Assembly (NCBI GenBank): GCA_902797235.1
Contig: CADBSB010000038.1
Coordinates: 1 to 33,799, forward strand
Direction: 5' to 3'
Length of the DNA: 33,799 nt
Source of the DNA: an uncultured Ruminococcus sp.
GTDB lineage: Bacteria > Bacillota > Clostridia > Oscillospirales > CAG-272
Part shown: piece by piece, positions 16,698 through 24,053 of the stretch
Layout: each line of letters opens with the position of its first letter
Numbering within the stretch: the first letter of the stretch is position 1
Position numbers and translations under genes: made by a program
Notes under the pieces: model-generated
Database searches by the model: none
What the model was told of the DNA's origin: nothing
Seen by the model: only the letters and a program-made list of their open reading frames with translations

Positions 16698-17802
16698 TAC
16701 GCTTAATAACGGAAATAAATCTTTCCGCCTCGTTTTTTGTATTGAAAGCGGAAAAGCTTATCCTTACCGCGCCGTCCGGCGCGGTATATTTATGCGCTCC
16801 CGGCGCGCAGTGAAAGCCCGCGCGTGCGCATATCCCGTACCCGTCAAGCAAACGCCCCGTCTGCTCCGACGGCGTGCCGTTTAAGTTGAAGCAGAGAACG
16901 GAACCAACGTTTTTGTGATATACCGTTATATTCTCACATCCGGACAGGCCGGATAGAATAAGAGCGCAAATTTCGTGCTCTTTTTTTCGTATGGCGTCGA
17001 TCCCGGTTTGAGTAACGAAATCAAGCCCCGCGGACAGCGCCGAAATGCCGACGGTCGGCAGCGTCCCGGCTTCGAACCGCTCCGGCGGGTACGGCGGCAT
17101 ATCAGACTCAAACGAGTTTATGCCGCTGCCGCCGTACAAAAGAGGTTTGAGCCGCGATGCGTCAAACGACGGCGAAAGTATCATCATACCGCACCCGGTT
17201 ATTCCGTACAGCCCCTTGTGCGCGGGCACGCAGAGGATATCTATATTATCACGTATGACGTCTATATCGTACACTCCCGCCGCCTGCGCCGCGTCGGCTA
17301 TGAAAATCACACCTTTTTCGCGGCACAGCGCGCCTATCTCACGGTACGGCATAACGAGCGGGAACACGTTTGAAGCGCAGGAGCATACCACCGCTTTCGC
17401 ACCTTTTTTTATTCCGTCTTCTGTTTTTGTCAGTATCGTTTCCGTATCGTCAAACGATCCGAAGCAGATAGTTTCCGCTCCCGCCGCGATTATCGGACGG
17501 CGCACGGAATTGTGCTCAATATCGCTTGTTATCACCTTGTCGCCGCGGCTTATACAGCCGAATATCGCCGTGTTCAGCGCCTCTGTACAGCCGCCGCAGA
17601 AGCAGACGCGCGACGGGTCGGCGGCGCCGAAAAACTGCGCCGCCTTGTTGCGGCAGTCATAGACCTCGTCGGCCGCCGCCATGGAAAGCGAATGGCCGCT
17701 TCTGCCCGGGTTGCCGCACTTATCCTTAATAAAACCGTTTACCGCGCGTATAACGCTGTCCGGCTTCGGATAAGTCGTCGCCGCGTTGTCAAAATATATC
17801 AC
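16684..17802 (-). CDS. Cysteine desulfurase-like class V aminotransferase
   Basis: The 372-residue PLP enzyme starts with MIYFDNAATTYPKP. It has the cofactor residues H97 (IEHNS), D170 and Q173 (ADAAQAAG), and the Schiff-base K196 in PAHKGLYG. A catalytic-type C332 sits in CARAGFHCAPGAHK, the RxGxHCA loop of SufS-type desulfurases. It most resembles the clostridial TIGR01977 'cysteine desulfurase family' rather than IscS. Such enzymes remove sulfur from cysteine, or selenium from selenocysteine, as an enzyme-bound persulfide. The DUF3343 gene directly upstream overlaps it by four bases (ATGA), and that family is annotated as a putative sulfur/selenium carrier. No iscU or suf genes are nearby, so a selenium or specialised sulfur role is likelier than general Fe-S assembly. 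Confidence 0.85.
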   Translation of the reverse strand: MIYFDNAATTYPKPDSVIRAVNGFIKDKCGNPGRSGHSLSMAAADEVYDCRNKAAQFFGAADPSRVCFCGGCTEALNTAIFGCISRGDKVITSDIEHNSVRRPIIAAGAETICFGSFDDTETILTKTEDGIKKGAKAVVCSCASNVFPLVMPYREIGALCREKGVIFIADAAQAAGVYDIDVIRDNIDILCVPAHKGLYGITGCGMMILSPSFDASRLKPLLYGGSGINSFESDMPPYPPERFEAGTLPTVGISALSAGLDFVTQTGIDAIRKKEHEICALILSGLSGCENITVYHKNVGSVLCFNLNGTPSEQTGRLLDGYGICARAGFHCAPGAHKYTAPDGAVRISFSAFNTKNEAERFISVIKRISRS

Positions 17803-18011
17803 GTCTCTTTAAACGGCAGACCCGACGCGTAAAGTGCCTCTTTCGCGTATTTATATTCTGCGTCGTATACCTCCACGCCGTATCTGCACCCCTTATCCGT
17901 CTCCCTTCCGGACAGACGGATGACCTTTGACTTTATACCCGATCTGTCAAGCGCGTCCTGCGCCTTGTATGCGTACGTAAGCGAGGACAGCGCGAAATAT
18001 CTGTATCTCAT
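17799..18011 (-). CDS. DUF3343 protein, putative S/Se carrier
   Basis: This 70-residue protein (MRYRYFALSSLTYAYKAQDAL...GCRYGVEV) fits the DUF3343 family, described as a putative Se/S carrier-like protein. It has a single cysteine, C42 in KGCRYG, at the family's conserved position, which could carry a persulfide or selenide. The fold is predicted as a small ferredoxin-like alpha/beta unit with no membrane segment. It is coupled to the desulfurase by an ATGA overlap. Its ATG has no clear Shine-Dalgarno: the only purine run, GGGAA, is part of an inverted repeat just upstream. No in-frame selenocysteine UGA is evident. Confidence 0.75.
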   Translation of the reverse strand: MRYRYFALSSLTYAYKAQDALDRSGIKSKVIRLSGRETDKGCRYGVEVYDAEYKYAKEALYASGLPFKET

Positions 18012-18020
18012 TTGTTTTCA

Positions 18021-18070
18021 TTCCCGTAGAATATTGCGGTCGCCCGCAATATCATTATATGAAACGGGAA
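18021..18070 (-). promoter_or_regulatory. Nested inverted repeats and TATAAT ahead of the DUF3343/desulfurase operon
   Basis: ATATTGCGG (18031-18039) and CCGCAATAT (18044-18052) form a perfect 9-bp stem with loop TCGC. Around it, TTCCCGT (18021-18027) pairs with ACGGGAA (18064-18070). On the minus strand TATAAT lies at 18059-18054, with no good -35, which puts the transcript start near 18047 inside the inner repeat. It may be an operator at the start site. If transcription starts further upstream, it would be an RNA hairpin covering the only purine-rich ribosome-binding candidate. Confidence 0.5.
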
Positions 18071-18133
18071 AAGAAAAAGACGCAGACGAAATCAGCATGT
18101 CATATCCGGTTTACGCAAAGTTAAGGCGCCGAA

Positions 18134-18161
18134 CAAAAAAATACCGCATTTAAATCTGCGG
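18134..18161 (-). terminator. Rho-independent terminator of the 64-residue cysteine-rich protein gene
   Basis: On the minus strand CCGCA (18161-18157) pairs with TGCGG (18148-18144) and is followed by TATTTTTTTG. The 5-bp stem includes the last codons of the gene, so stop codon and terminator overlap. It separates this gene from the DUF3343 operon. Confidence 0.6.
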
Positions 18162-18344
18162 CATTTCGTTATCGTCTTGTTTTTTCGGCACTCTCGGTAT
18201 ACGTTTAAGCGGGTCGTATATGAACTTGCGGCACTTGAAGCCGCTTGATACTATACCCTTTAAATCACAGCACATATGATCGCTCTCATACGCGGGCGCG
18301 GCATGCTCACAGTATAAACAAATCTTTTCGTATTCTGCGTCCAT
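18150..18344 (-). CDS. Small conserved five-cysteine protein of unknown function
   Basis: The 64-residue product has CLYCEH (C9, C12), MCCDLKG (C25, C26) and FKCRKFIYDPLKRIP (C38), a spacing that looks like a small metal-binding knuckle. Proteins with the same ending, C+KF.YDPLKR.P, are familiar to me as short hypothetical proteins of Clostridia. I chose the second ATG at 18344 because AGGAGG lies 9 bases upstream; the ATG two codons earlier is too close to it. A longer frame reaches 18530 but lies inside ylbJ. The gene has its own promoter, whose -35 overlaps the ylbJ stop codon, and its own terminator. Confidence 0.75.
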   Translation of the reverse strand: MDAEYEKICLYCEHAAPAYESDHMCCDLKGIVSSGFKCRKFIYDPLKRIPRVPKKQDDNEMPQI

Positions 18345-18369
18345 ATACATCCCCCTCCTGTCTGTTATC

Positions 18370-18398
18370 ATTTTACCACTTTTTTTGTAAAAAGTCAA
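18370..18398 (-). promoter_or_regulatory. Promoter of the small cysteine-rich protein gene
   Basis: On the minus strand TTGACT (18398-18393) and TAAAAT (18375-18370) are 17 bases apart, a good sigma-A match. The -35 box covers the end of ylbJ. The leader would be about 20 bases and holds AGGAGG. Confidence 0.6.
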
Positions 18399-19312
18399 GA
18401 TAAAATATACGGATACAGTATAAAAACCGCGAAAAATGATATAACGGACTGAAAAATCTTGCCGCAAACGTAATATTTTACGCCGATACCCGCGCCGCGC
18501 GACACGGATATTACCTGAGATGCGACGCATAAGCCCGAAAAAGACGAGGCGGCGCAGATCAAGGGCGCTGTGATCCTCGCGGGAAGATCAGCGCCGGACA
18601 GTACCGCCGCGCCTGTCGTAAGCTCCGTGAATCCCCGGAAAACCGACGAAAACGGCGGAGGCAAAAGCGAGAAAACGGACGATATAACGGCGAAAACGAT
18701 TATAAAGAAGCAGACGTTCAAAATCTGGCCGCCGCACGATTTTACGGCGGATATAAATGAAAAATCAAGCGGTTTGCTTACGGTTTTATATTCGGGTCCT
18801 GTCTTTTTTCTCAAAAACAAAGCCCATATAAGCGCGGCGCAGATGTTGACGGCATAGAAAATAAGCCCGAGCCTTTTTGAGCCGATGAGCAGACCGATAT
18901 AGTTTATCATAAACGCCGGCGTCGCATTGTTTGAATATGATATAACGACCTCCGCCTCGCTTTTGCTTATAAGCCCGCTTTTATATAGCTCCGCCGCGCC
19001 GCTCGCTCCGGTCGGATATCCGCCGACAAGACCGAGCAGAAACACGCCCGCGCCGGACGGAGAAAGACCGAGCAGGCGCGCGAGCGGCTTAGCCGCGGTT
19101 TTGCCTAAGAACCCGCAGACACCGGACGAGATCAGAAGCTTTGATGCGACGGAAAACGGAAAAACGGCAGTCAGTATTACGTCAAAGCAAACGTCAAGCC
19201 CGCCCTTCGCCGCCTCCCTTGCCGCGCCGCCGAATATCAGTAAGTACGCGGTGAAAAAAAGCGTAAGAACGACCGCCGCCGCGTATTTGATTTTATGTTT
19301 TACACCCGTCAT
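18395..19312 (-). CDS. ylbJ: Sporulation integral membrane protein YlbJ-type (nucleoside-recognition/Gate domain)
   Basis: The 305-residue, roughly eight-helix protein has the Gate-domain repeats typical of YlbJ: FDVILTAVFPFSVASKLLISSGV near res 43, LLGLVGGYPTGASGAAELYKSGLIS (~92-116), YSNNATPAFMINYIG (~125-139), and a second half with SCGGQILNVCFFIIVFAVIS. Bacillus YlbJ is needed for normal endospores and is controlled by sigma-E. This version is shorter than the ~400-residue Bacillus protein but similar in core. AGAGG lies 5 bases ahead of the ATG. It is divergent from yqfC/yqfD, which are also mother-cell genes in Bacillus. Some related membrane proteins are spore-maturation SpmA/B; the GGYPTGA motif favours YlbJ. 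Confidence 0.85.
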   Translation of the reverse strand: MTGVKHKIKYAAAVVLTLFFTAYLLIFGGAAREAAKGGLDVCFDVILTAVFPFSVASKLLISSGVCGFLGKTAAKPLARLLGLSPSGAGVFLLGLVGGYPTGASGAAELYKSGLISKSEAEVVISYSNNATPAFMINYIGLLIGSKRLGLIFYAVNICAALIWALFLRKKTGPEYKTVSKPLDFSFISAVKSCGGQILNVCFFIIVFAVISSVFSLLPPPFSSVFRGFTELTTGAAVLSGADLPARITAPLICAASSFSGLCVASQVISVSRGAGIGVKYYVCGKIFQSVISFFAVFILYPYILS

Positions 19313-19330
19313 AATAACCTCTTTTTATAA

Positions 19331-19360
19331 ATATTATTTAGCAAACAAAAAGAATATTAC
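19331..19360 (-). promoter_or_regulatory. Weak sigma-E-like promoter candidate for ylbJ
   Basis: On the minus strand GTAATATT (19360-19353) and AATAATAT (19338-19331) are 14 bases apart and partly match the Bacillus sigma-E pattern (GTCATATT, then CATACAAT). The 61-base gap between ylbJ and yqfC has no good sigma-A promoter in either direction. The call leans on the known regulation of these genes as much as on sequence. Confidence 0.25.
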
Positions 19361-19373
19361 GGAGGCTTGTTGA

Positions 19374-19643
19374 ATGGTGAAAAAAGGGGAGAGGATAAAA
19401 AACGGCTACCGGTTGAACGAGCTCGGCGTTTATATCTACGGCAGGCGGTCCGTCACGGTCGACGGCTGCGCGCCGATACGTGATTACACGTCCGAGCGCG
19501 TTATATTCGACACGGGCAAAAAGCAGCTATTTCTTATTATTTCCGGCAAAAATCTGACGGTAAGGCTCGCCGGCGAAAACGTGTCCGAGGTGCGCGGTCT
19601 TATACGCTGTGTAAAATATTCGGAGGATTTGTCAGATGTTTAA
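19374..19643 (+). CDS. yqfC: Sporulation protein YqfC (YabP/YqfC family)
   Basis: The 89-residue protein has the YabP/YqfC beta-rich pattern: RLNELGVYIYGRRSVTVDGCAPIRDYTSERVIFDTGKK then a GKNLTVRLAGENVSEVRGLI stretch. In Bacillus it is a sigma-E-controlled gene; its biochemical role is not known. GGAGG lies 8 bases ahead of the ATG. The last eight bases overlap yqfD, and the order yqfC-yqfD-phoH is conserved in spore formers. Confidence 0.88.
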   Translation: MVKKGERIKNGYRLNELGVYIYGRRSVTVDGCAPIRDYTSERVIFDTGKKQLFLIISGKNLTVRLAGENVSEVRGLIRCVKYSEDLSDV

Positions 19644-20769
19644 GCTGCTTGAATACTTCGCCTGCTCCGCAGAGTTCAAAACAAGGCCGGGTATGAAGGA
19701 CGCGGCGCTTTTATATATGCAAAAAAACGGCGTTTTATTCGACAACCTGCGCGAGAGCTCGGGCGACGCTTATTTTACCGTCTACGGCAAACGTATAAAC
19801 GATAAAAAACTGCATATTTACGCGGATATGATCAAGAAAAAAGGGTTTATTTACGATATAAAAAAGAGCGTAAAGCGCCCCGGGCTTTATATCGGCGCCG
19901 TTATTTTCATTTTCGCTCTCATAATATCGGACGCGGTCATTTGGGAGGTGAAATTCGTGCCGAACGGAAACGAGGATTTAGCGAGGATAGAGCGCGCGGC
20001 AAGGGAAAGCGGAATAGTCAGCGGGGCGTTCAAATCCTGTGTTGACAGGGACGGAGCGGAGAACTATATAATGCTCAAATGTCCGGACGTTTCATACGTC
20101 AACGTAAGCGTTAACGGCGGCGTAGCCACGGTGACGACGGACGAAAGAGTGCTTTTCGAGCACGGTGCGGACGACAAAAAAACCGACCTTTTCGCGTCGG
20201 ACGACGGATATATCCTGCGGTACGAAACGTATGCCGGAAGAACTGTATGCGCAAAGGGGCAGACTGTAAAGCAGGGCGATCTGCTTATCAGCGGAACATA
20301 CGACACGTTTCATCACGGTCAGGTGACCGTCAAGGCAAGGGGCAAGGTTTACGCGCTTGTGGAACGCGACTTTTTATGCGAGGTGAACGGCAAAACGTAC
20401 GAAAAGCAGTACACGGGAGAGGAATTCACAAAAACGTCCGTTACCGTCTTTTCATACGGCGGGGACGATAAAAATTCGTACGATGAAAAGGAATATGAAA
20501 GATATACCGAGCAGGACGACGTTTATATATTCGGCACTATCCGCCTGCCGCTTAAAATAAAGCGTGACACGTACAGAAGGTACGTAATGACGGAGCGTGA
20601 GGTTAAAGAGGAGGAAGCGGCAAAAAAGCTTGATGAAATGTATGAAATACAGCTGAAAGACGTGACAGACGGCGGCGAGATACAAAGCACGGACAAAAAG
20701 ACGTATTTTGAAGACGGCAAATACAAGCTTTACTGCCGCGTGTGGCTCGTCTGCAATATAGCAAAGTAA
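19636..20769 (+). CDS. yqfD: Sporulation protein YqfD
   Basis: The 377-residue protein (slightly short for the ~390-400 family norm) has a soluble N-terminal part, one membrane helix at ~res 89-108 (GLYIGAVIFIFALIISDAVIW) and an outer C-terminal part. That part includes VYVNVSVNGG-like beta repeats, YAGRTVCAKGQTVKQGDLLISGTYDTFHHGQVTVKARGKVYALV, a lipoyl-like hairpin, and an acidic coiled tail. Bacillus yqfD is expressed in the mother cell; loss impairs sporulation. It overlaps yqfC by eight bases. A 100-base spacer with a new promoter follows. Confidence 0.9.
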   Translation: MFKLLEYFACSAEFKTRPGMKDAALLYMQKNGVLFDNLRESSGDAYFTVYGKRINDKKLHIYADMIKKKGFIYDIKKSVKRPGLYIGAVIFIFALIISDAVIWEVKFVPNGNEDLARIERAARESGIVSGAFKSCVDRDGAENYIMLKCPDVSYVNVSVNGGVATVTTDERVLFEHGADDKKTDLFASDDGYILRYETYAGRTVCAKGQTVKQGDLLISGTYDTFHHGQVTVKARGKVYALVERDFLCEVNGKTYEKQYTGEEFTKTSVTVFSYGGDDKNSYDEKEYERYTEQDDVYIFGTIRLPLKIKRDTYRRYVMTEREVKEEEAAKKLDEMYEIQLKDVTDGGEIQSTDKKTYFEDGKYKLYCRVWLVCNIAK

Positions 20770-20809
20770 TATTATATATAATTTAATAGTAATTTTATAT
20801 ATTTCCCTA

Positions 20810-20838
20810 TTGCAAAAATCGAAAAGTTGTGATATTAT
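20810..20838 (+). promoter_or_regulatory. Vegetative promoter for phoH-ybeY-era-recO
   Basis: TTGCAA (20810-20815) and TATTAT (20833-20838) are 17 bases apart. A second candidate, TTGTGA (20827-20832) with TAATAT (20849-20854), has a 16-base spacer. Either lets the housekeeping genes be read independently of the sporulation genes upstream. Confidence 0.5.
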
Positions 20839-20869
20839 AAAATCGTAATAATATATCGGGTGGTTTTTT

Positions 20870-21904
20870 ATGTTATCAAAAACTGTATTATCAAATACCA
20901 TAGAGGAAGCGGTAAAGGTCTTCGGCGTCTATAACTGCTACGCGGAACGGCTTGAACGCTCATTCAACGTCCGCATTTCCGGCAAGGATACGGAAAAGAC
21001 GGCGGGGCTTGCGATAGTCGTCTCGGGCGACGATGCGGACGGCGTCGACAAGGCGTGCGCTGCTGTCGGTTCGCTGTTAAAAATAGCGCGGCTGAACGAC
21101 GATATAACGGATCAGAACGTTGACTACGTGATATCCATGGTGTCCGACGGAAAAGGGGAGGAGCTTTCCTCGTATGACGACGAGTGTATCTGCATAACCA
21201 CGCGCGGCAAGCCGATAAAGGCGAAGACCGTGGGGCAGAAGAAATATATAGAGGCGATAAAGAAAAACACGGTCGTTTTGGGCGTCGGTCCCGCCGGTAC
21301 GGGCAAAACGTTTCTTGCCGTCGCCATGGCGACAAAGGCCTTGCGCGCCAAGGAGGTAAACCGCATAATCCTCACGCGCCCGGCGGTGGAAGCCGGTGAA
21401 AAGCTCGGATTTCTGCCGGGCGATCTGCAAAACAAGATAGACCCGTATCTCCGCCCGCTCTACGACGCGCTGTATGAGATGCTGGGCGCTGAAACGTATC
21501 AGAAATACGTTGAAAAGGGAACTATCGAGATAGCGCCGCTCGCCTATATGCGCGGCAGAACTCTCGACGATTCGTTCATAATCTTAGATGAGGCGCAGAA
21601 TACGACGCCCGAGCAGATGAAGATGTTTCTTACCCGTCTCGGCTTCAATTCAAAGGCGATTGTCACGGGCGATATAACGCAAACGGACTTGCCGTTCGGC
21701 AAAAAGAGCGGGTTGAAAGAAGCGATAAAGGTGCTTGACGGTATAGAGGATATAGCCGTCCACCGCTTTACCGAAAAGGACGTCGTCCGCCACAGACTTG
21801 TTCAAAAGATAATAACGGCGTACGAAAAATACGAAAGACAAAACGAAATAAAGGCGGCTGAGGACAAGGCGGCGAAAGTAAAGAAGTACGTGAGGACAAA
21901 ATGA
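20870..21904 (+). CDS. phoH: PhoH-like ATPase / RNA-associated AAA-type protein
   Basis: The 344-residue protein has an N-terminal KH-like part (~res 1-110) and a C-terminal PhoH P-loop domain: VGPAGTGKTFLAVAMA with Walker A at 140-147, RPAVEAGEKLGFLPGDLQNKIDPYLRPLYDAL, and Walker B FIILDEAQNTTPEQMKMFLTRLG (~238 on). These are the PhoH-family hallmarks. Homologues are tied to RNA metabolism and 16S rRNA processing together with YbeY. GGGTGG lies about 6 bases before the ATG. It overlaps ybeY by four bases. The Bacillus order places yqfF, an HD-domain membrane phosphodiesterase, between phoH and ybeY; here that gene is absent. Confidence 0.93.
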   Translation: MLSKTVLSNTIEEAVKVFGVYNCYAERLERSFNVRISGKDTEKTAGLAIVVSGDDADGVDKACAAVGSLLKIARLNDDITDQNVDYVISMVSDGKGEELSSYDDECICITTRGKPIKAKTVGQKKYIEAIKKNTVVLGVGPAGTGKTFLAVAMATKALRAKEVNRIILTRPAVEAGEKLGFLPGDLQNKIDPYLRPLYDALYEMLGAETYQKYVEKGTIEIAPLAYMRGRTLDDSFIILDEAQNTTPEQMKMFLTRLGFNSKAIVTGDITQTDLPFGKKSGLKEAIKVLDGIEDIAVHRFTEKDVVRHRLVQKIITAYEKYERQNEIKAAEDKAAKVKKYVRTK

Positions 21905-22371
21905 ATACGCACAAAATCTATATAAAAAACGAGCAGGATAAGGAAGCGTACACGCCCGCGATGCGCTCGTATATACAGGCGGCGGTAAGAGATACGCTAG
22001 CGCACGAGGAATTTGAGGACTTATGCGAAATATCCGTAACTTTGACGGATAACGCGGGTATAAGAAAGCTGAACGCGGAATACAGAAATAACGACAAGGA
22101 GACGGACGTGCTCTCGTTCCCGCTCTTTGACGGCGAATACACGGAGGCGGATCTCGTCGACGGTTATCTGCCGATCGGTGACATAGTGATCTCGCTTGAA
22201 AAAGCGCGCGAGCAGGCAAACGCCATAGGTCACAACTTAAACGTTGAGGTCGCTTTTTTATGCGTCCACTCGACGCTTCATCTTCTCGGCTACGATCACG
22301 AAACGTCGCCCGACGACGAGGCGGAAATGTTCGGCATACAGGAAAAAATAATGGAGAGATTCAGAGGATAA
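21901..22371 (+). CDS. ybeY: YbeY endoribonuclease, rRNA maturation factor
   Basis: The 156-residue single-domain metalloprotein has the family zinc site HSTLHLLGYDH (H123, H127, H133) and the upstream NDKETDVLSFPLFD motif. YbeY takes part in 16S rRNA 3'-end maturation and ribosome quality control. It shares ATGA with phoH and its TAA overlaps the era ATG by one base, so the three genes are tightly coupled. Confidence 0.95.
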   Translation: MNTHKIYIKNEQDKEAYTPAMRSYIQAAVRDTLAHEEFEDLCEISVTLTDNAGIRKLNAEYRNNDKETDVLSFPLFDGEYTEADLVDGYLPIGDIVISLEKAREQANAIGHNLNVEVAFLCVHSTLHLLGYDHETSPDDEAEMFGIQEKIMERFRG

Positions 22372-23264
22372 TGGAAGATAATAAAAAATGCGGGTTTGTG
22401 GCGATAATCGGCCGCCCGAACGTAGGTAAATCAACGCTTTTGAACACGATGCTCGGCGAAAAGATCGCGATAGTATCAAAAAAGCCGCAGACGACGAGGA
22501 CGTCGATAACGGGCATATTGACCGTTGATGACACACAGTACGTTTTCATAGACACGCCGGGCATACATAAGCCCAAAACGCGGCTCGGCGACTATATGGT
22601 AAAATCGGCTTATTCGTCGATATCGGGCGCTGATGTGGTTTTGTTCGTTATCGAAGCCGATTCAAAGCCGTCTCCCACGGAGCTCGGAATAACAGACAAG
22701 CTGAAAAATCAGAAAGCGCCCGTCTATCTTATAATAAACAAGACGGACGCCAAGAGCAAGGAGAAATTGGGTCAGACTATACTCGACTATTCGCCTTTGA
22801 TGGATTTCAAGGACGTCATACCCGTGTCGGCTCTCAAAAACGAGGGAGTTGATATAATACTGTCCGAAATAAAGAACGATTTCAAAGAGCCGCGCTTCTT
22901 CTTCCCCGAGGATATGATAACGGACCAGCCGGAGCGTCAGATCGCCGCCGAGGTCATACGCGAAAAGATACTCCGCCTGACGGACGACGAGATACCGCAC
23001 GGCGTCGCGGTGACGATAGAGGACTTTAAAGAGAAAAAGGACCTTATATCCATCCGCGCGGAGATATTCTGCGAAAAAGCGTCTCACAAGGGCATAATCA
23101 TCGGTAAAAACGGCGAGACGATAAAGAAGATAGGCAGCTACGCAAGAGAAGATTTAGAGGCTTTCTTTGACTGCCGCGTGTTTTTGGACCTTTGGGTAAA
23201 GGTCAAAAAGAACTGGCGCGACAGCGTCGCGGCGGCAAAGAATTTCGGCTACGGCGATCTGTGA
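22371..23264 (+). CDS. era: GTPase Era
   Basis: Era binds near the 3' end of 16S rRNA and helps 30S assembly. The 297-residue protein has G1 GRPNVGKS (14-21), G3 DTPG (61-64), G4 NKTD (123-126), G5-like PVSAL, and a C-terminal KH domain with IIGKNGETIKKIG (~245). An in-frame ATG at 22260 would add 37 residues that overlap ybeY and do not look like Era; the ATG at 22371 gives the normal length and the TAATG coupling, with AGAGGA upstream. The Bacillus genes dgkA and cdd, usually between ybeY and era, are absent. Confidence 0.97.
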   Translation: MEDNKKCGFVAIIGRPNVGKSTLLNTMLGEKIAIVSKKPQTTRTSITGILTVDDTQYVFIDTPGIHKPKTRLGDYMVKSAYSSISGADVVLFVIEADSKPSPTELGITDKLKNQKAPVYLIINKTDAKSKEKLGQTILDYSPLMDFKDVIPVSALKNEGVDIILSEIKNDFKEPRFFFPEDMITDQPERQIAAEVIREKILRLTDDEIPHGVAVTIEDFKEKKDLISIRAEIFCEKASHKGIIIGKNGETIKKIGSYAREDLEAFFDCRVFLDLWVKVKKNWRDSVAAAKNFGYGDL

Positions 23265-23265
23265 T

Positions 23266-24048
23266 ATGGTCGTAATGGTCGAGGGGCTCGTCGCCAACGC
23301 CGTGAACTGCGGCGAGACGGATAAGATGCTCACGCTCATAACAAGGCAGTACGGCAAGCTGTCTGTATACTGTCGCGGCGGCAGAAGGATATCGAGCAAT
23401 TTTATGACCGGCTCGCTCAAATTCACATACGGCGACTACGTCATAAACAAGACGGAAAAGCTGAATTTATTGCAGGAAGCAAACGCCAAAATGTCGTTTT
23501 TCGATCTGCATAAAAACATATGCGCTGCGTCGCTTGCCGACTATATCTGCGAGGTCTTGTCGGACGTCACCATGCCGGAGGAGCCGGATAACGATATGCT
23601 CGACCTCGCGCTCAACTGTTTATACGTTCTGTCGGAGGGCAAGCGCGCCCCGGACGACGTGAAAACGGTGTTTGAATGGCGCATGGCGGAGCATCTGGGC
23701 GTCTGCCCCGATCTTTCCGGCTGTCATAAATGCGGCAAGGCGGACAAAGAATGGTATTATCTCGATATAATGAACGGCGAGCTGACGTGCCGCGACTGCG
23801 GCAAGGGCGCGGATGAAAAACAAGCGGATGAAGACGACGGCACGGCGAAGATCACAGTCATGATGTCCGGCGCCGAGGTCTACGCCGCGAACAGGATCAT
23901 CAACGCGGATAAAAGCAGAATGTTCAGTCTGCCGAAGGACGAGAAAATAAAAAAGCGTTTGGGCGAGGTATCGGAAAAATACCTCTGCAATCATCTTGAA
24001 AGAAGCTATAAAACACTTGAATTCTATAAAGAAATATCAAAAATGTAA
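23266..24048 (+). CDS. recO: DNA repair protein RecO
   Basis: RecO anneals single strands and, with RecR, loads RecA on SSB-coated DNA. The 260-residue protein has an N-terminal OB fold (VEGLVANAVNCGETDKMLTLITRQYGKLSVYCRGGRR) and a helical C-terminal half with a zinc site C147, C153, C156, C175 and C178 (one of five may be extra). It begins one base after the era stop. era-recO is a conserved pair in Firmicutes. Confidence 0.93.
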   Translation: MVVMVEGLVANAVNCGETDKMLTLITRQYGKLSVYCRGGRRISSNFMTGSLKFTYGDYVINKTEKLNLLQEANAKMSFFDLHKNICAASLADYICEVLSDVTMPEEPDNDMLDLALNCLYVLSEGKRAPDDVKTVFEWRMAEHLGVCPDLSGCHKCGKADKEWYYLDIMNGELTCRDCGKGADEKQADEDDGTAKITVMMSGAEVYAANRIINADKSRMFSLPKDEKIKKRLGEVSEKYLCNHLERSYKTLEFYKEISKM

Positions 24049-24053
24049 GGAAA

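Noticed and set aside
17799..18011. In-frame UGA selenocysteine in the DUF3343 or desulfurase genes
   Set aside because: Both frames are complete without internal stops and their key residues are ordinary Cys; no SECIS-like hairpin follows a UGA.
18345..18530. Longer form of the small cysteine protein
   Set aside because: The extension lies inside ylbJ in another frame and passes through the promoter of the small gene; AGGAGG supports the start at 18344.
22260..22370. Extended N-terminus of Era
   Set aside because: The added 37 residues come from another frame of ybeY; the ATG at 22371 gives normal Era and a TAATG junction.
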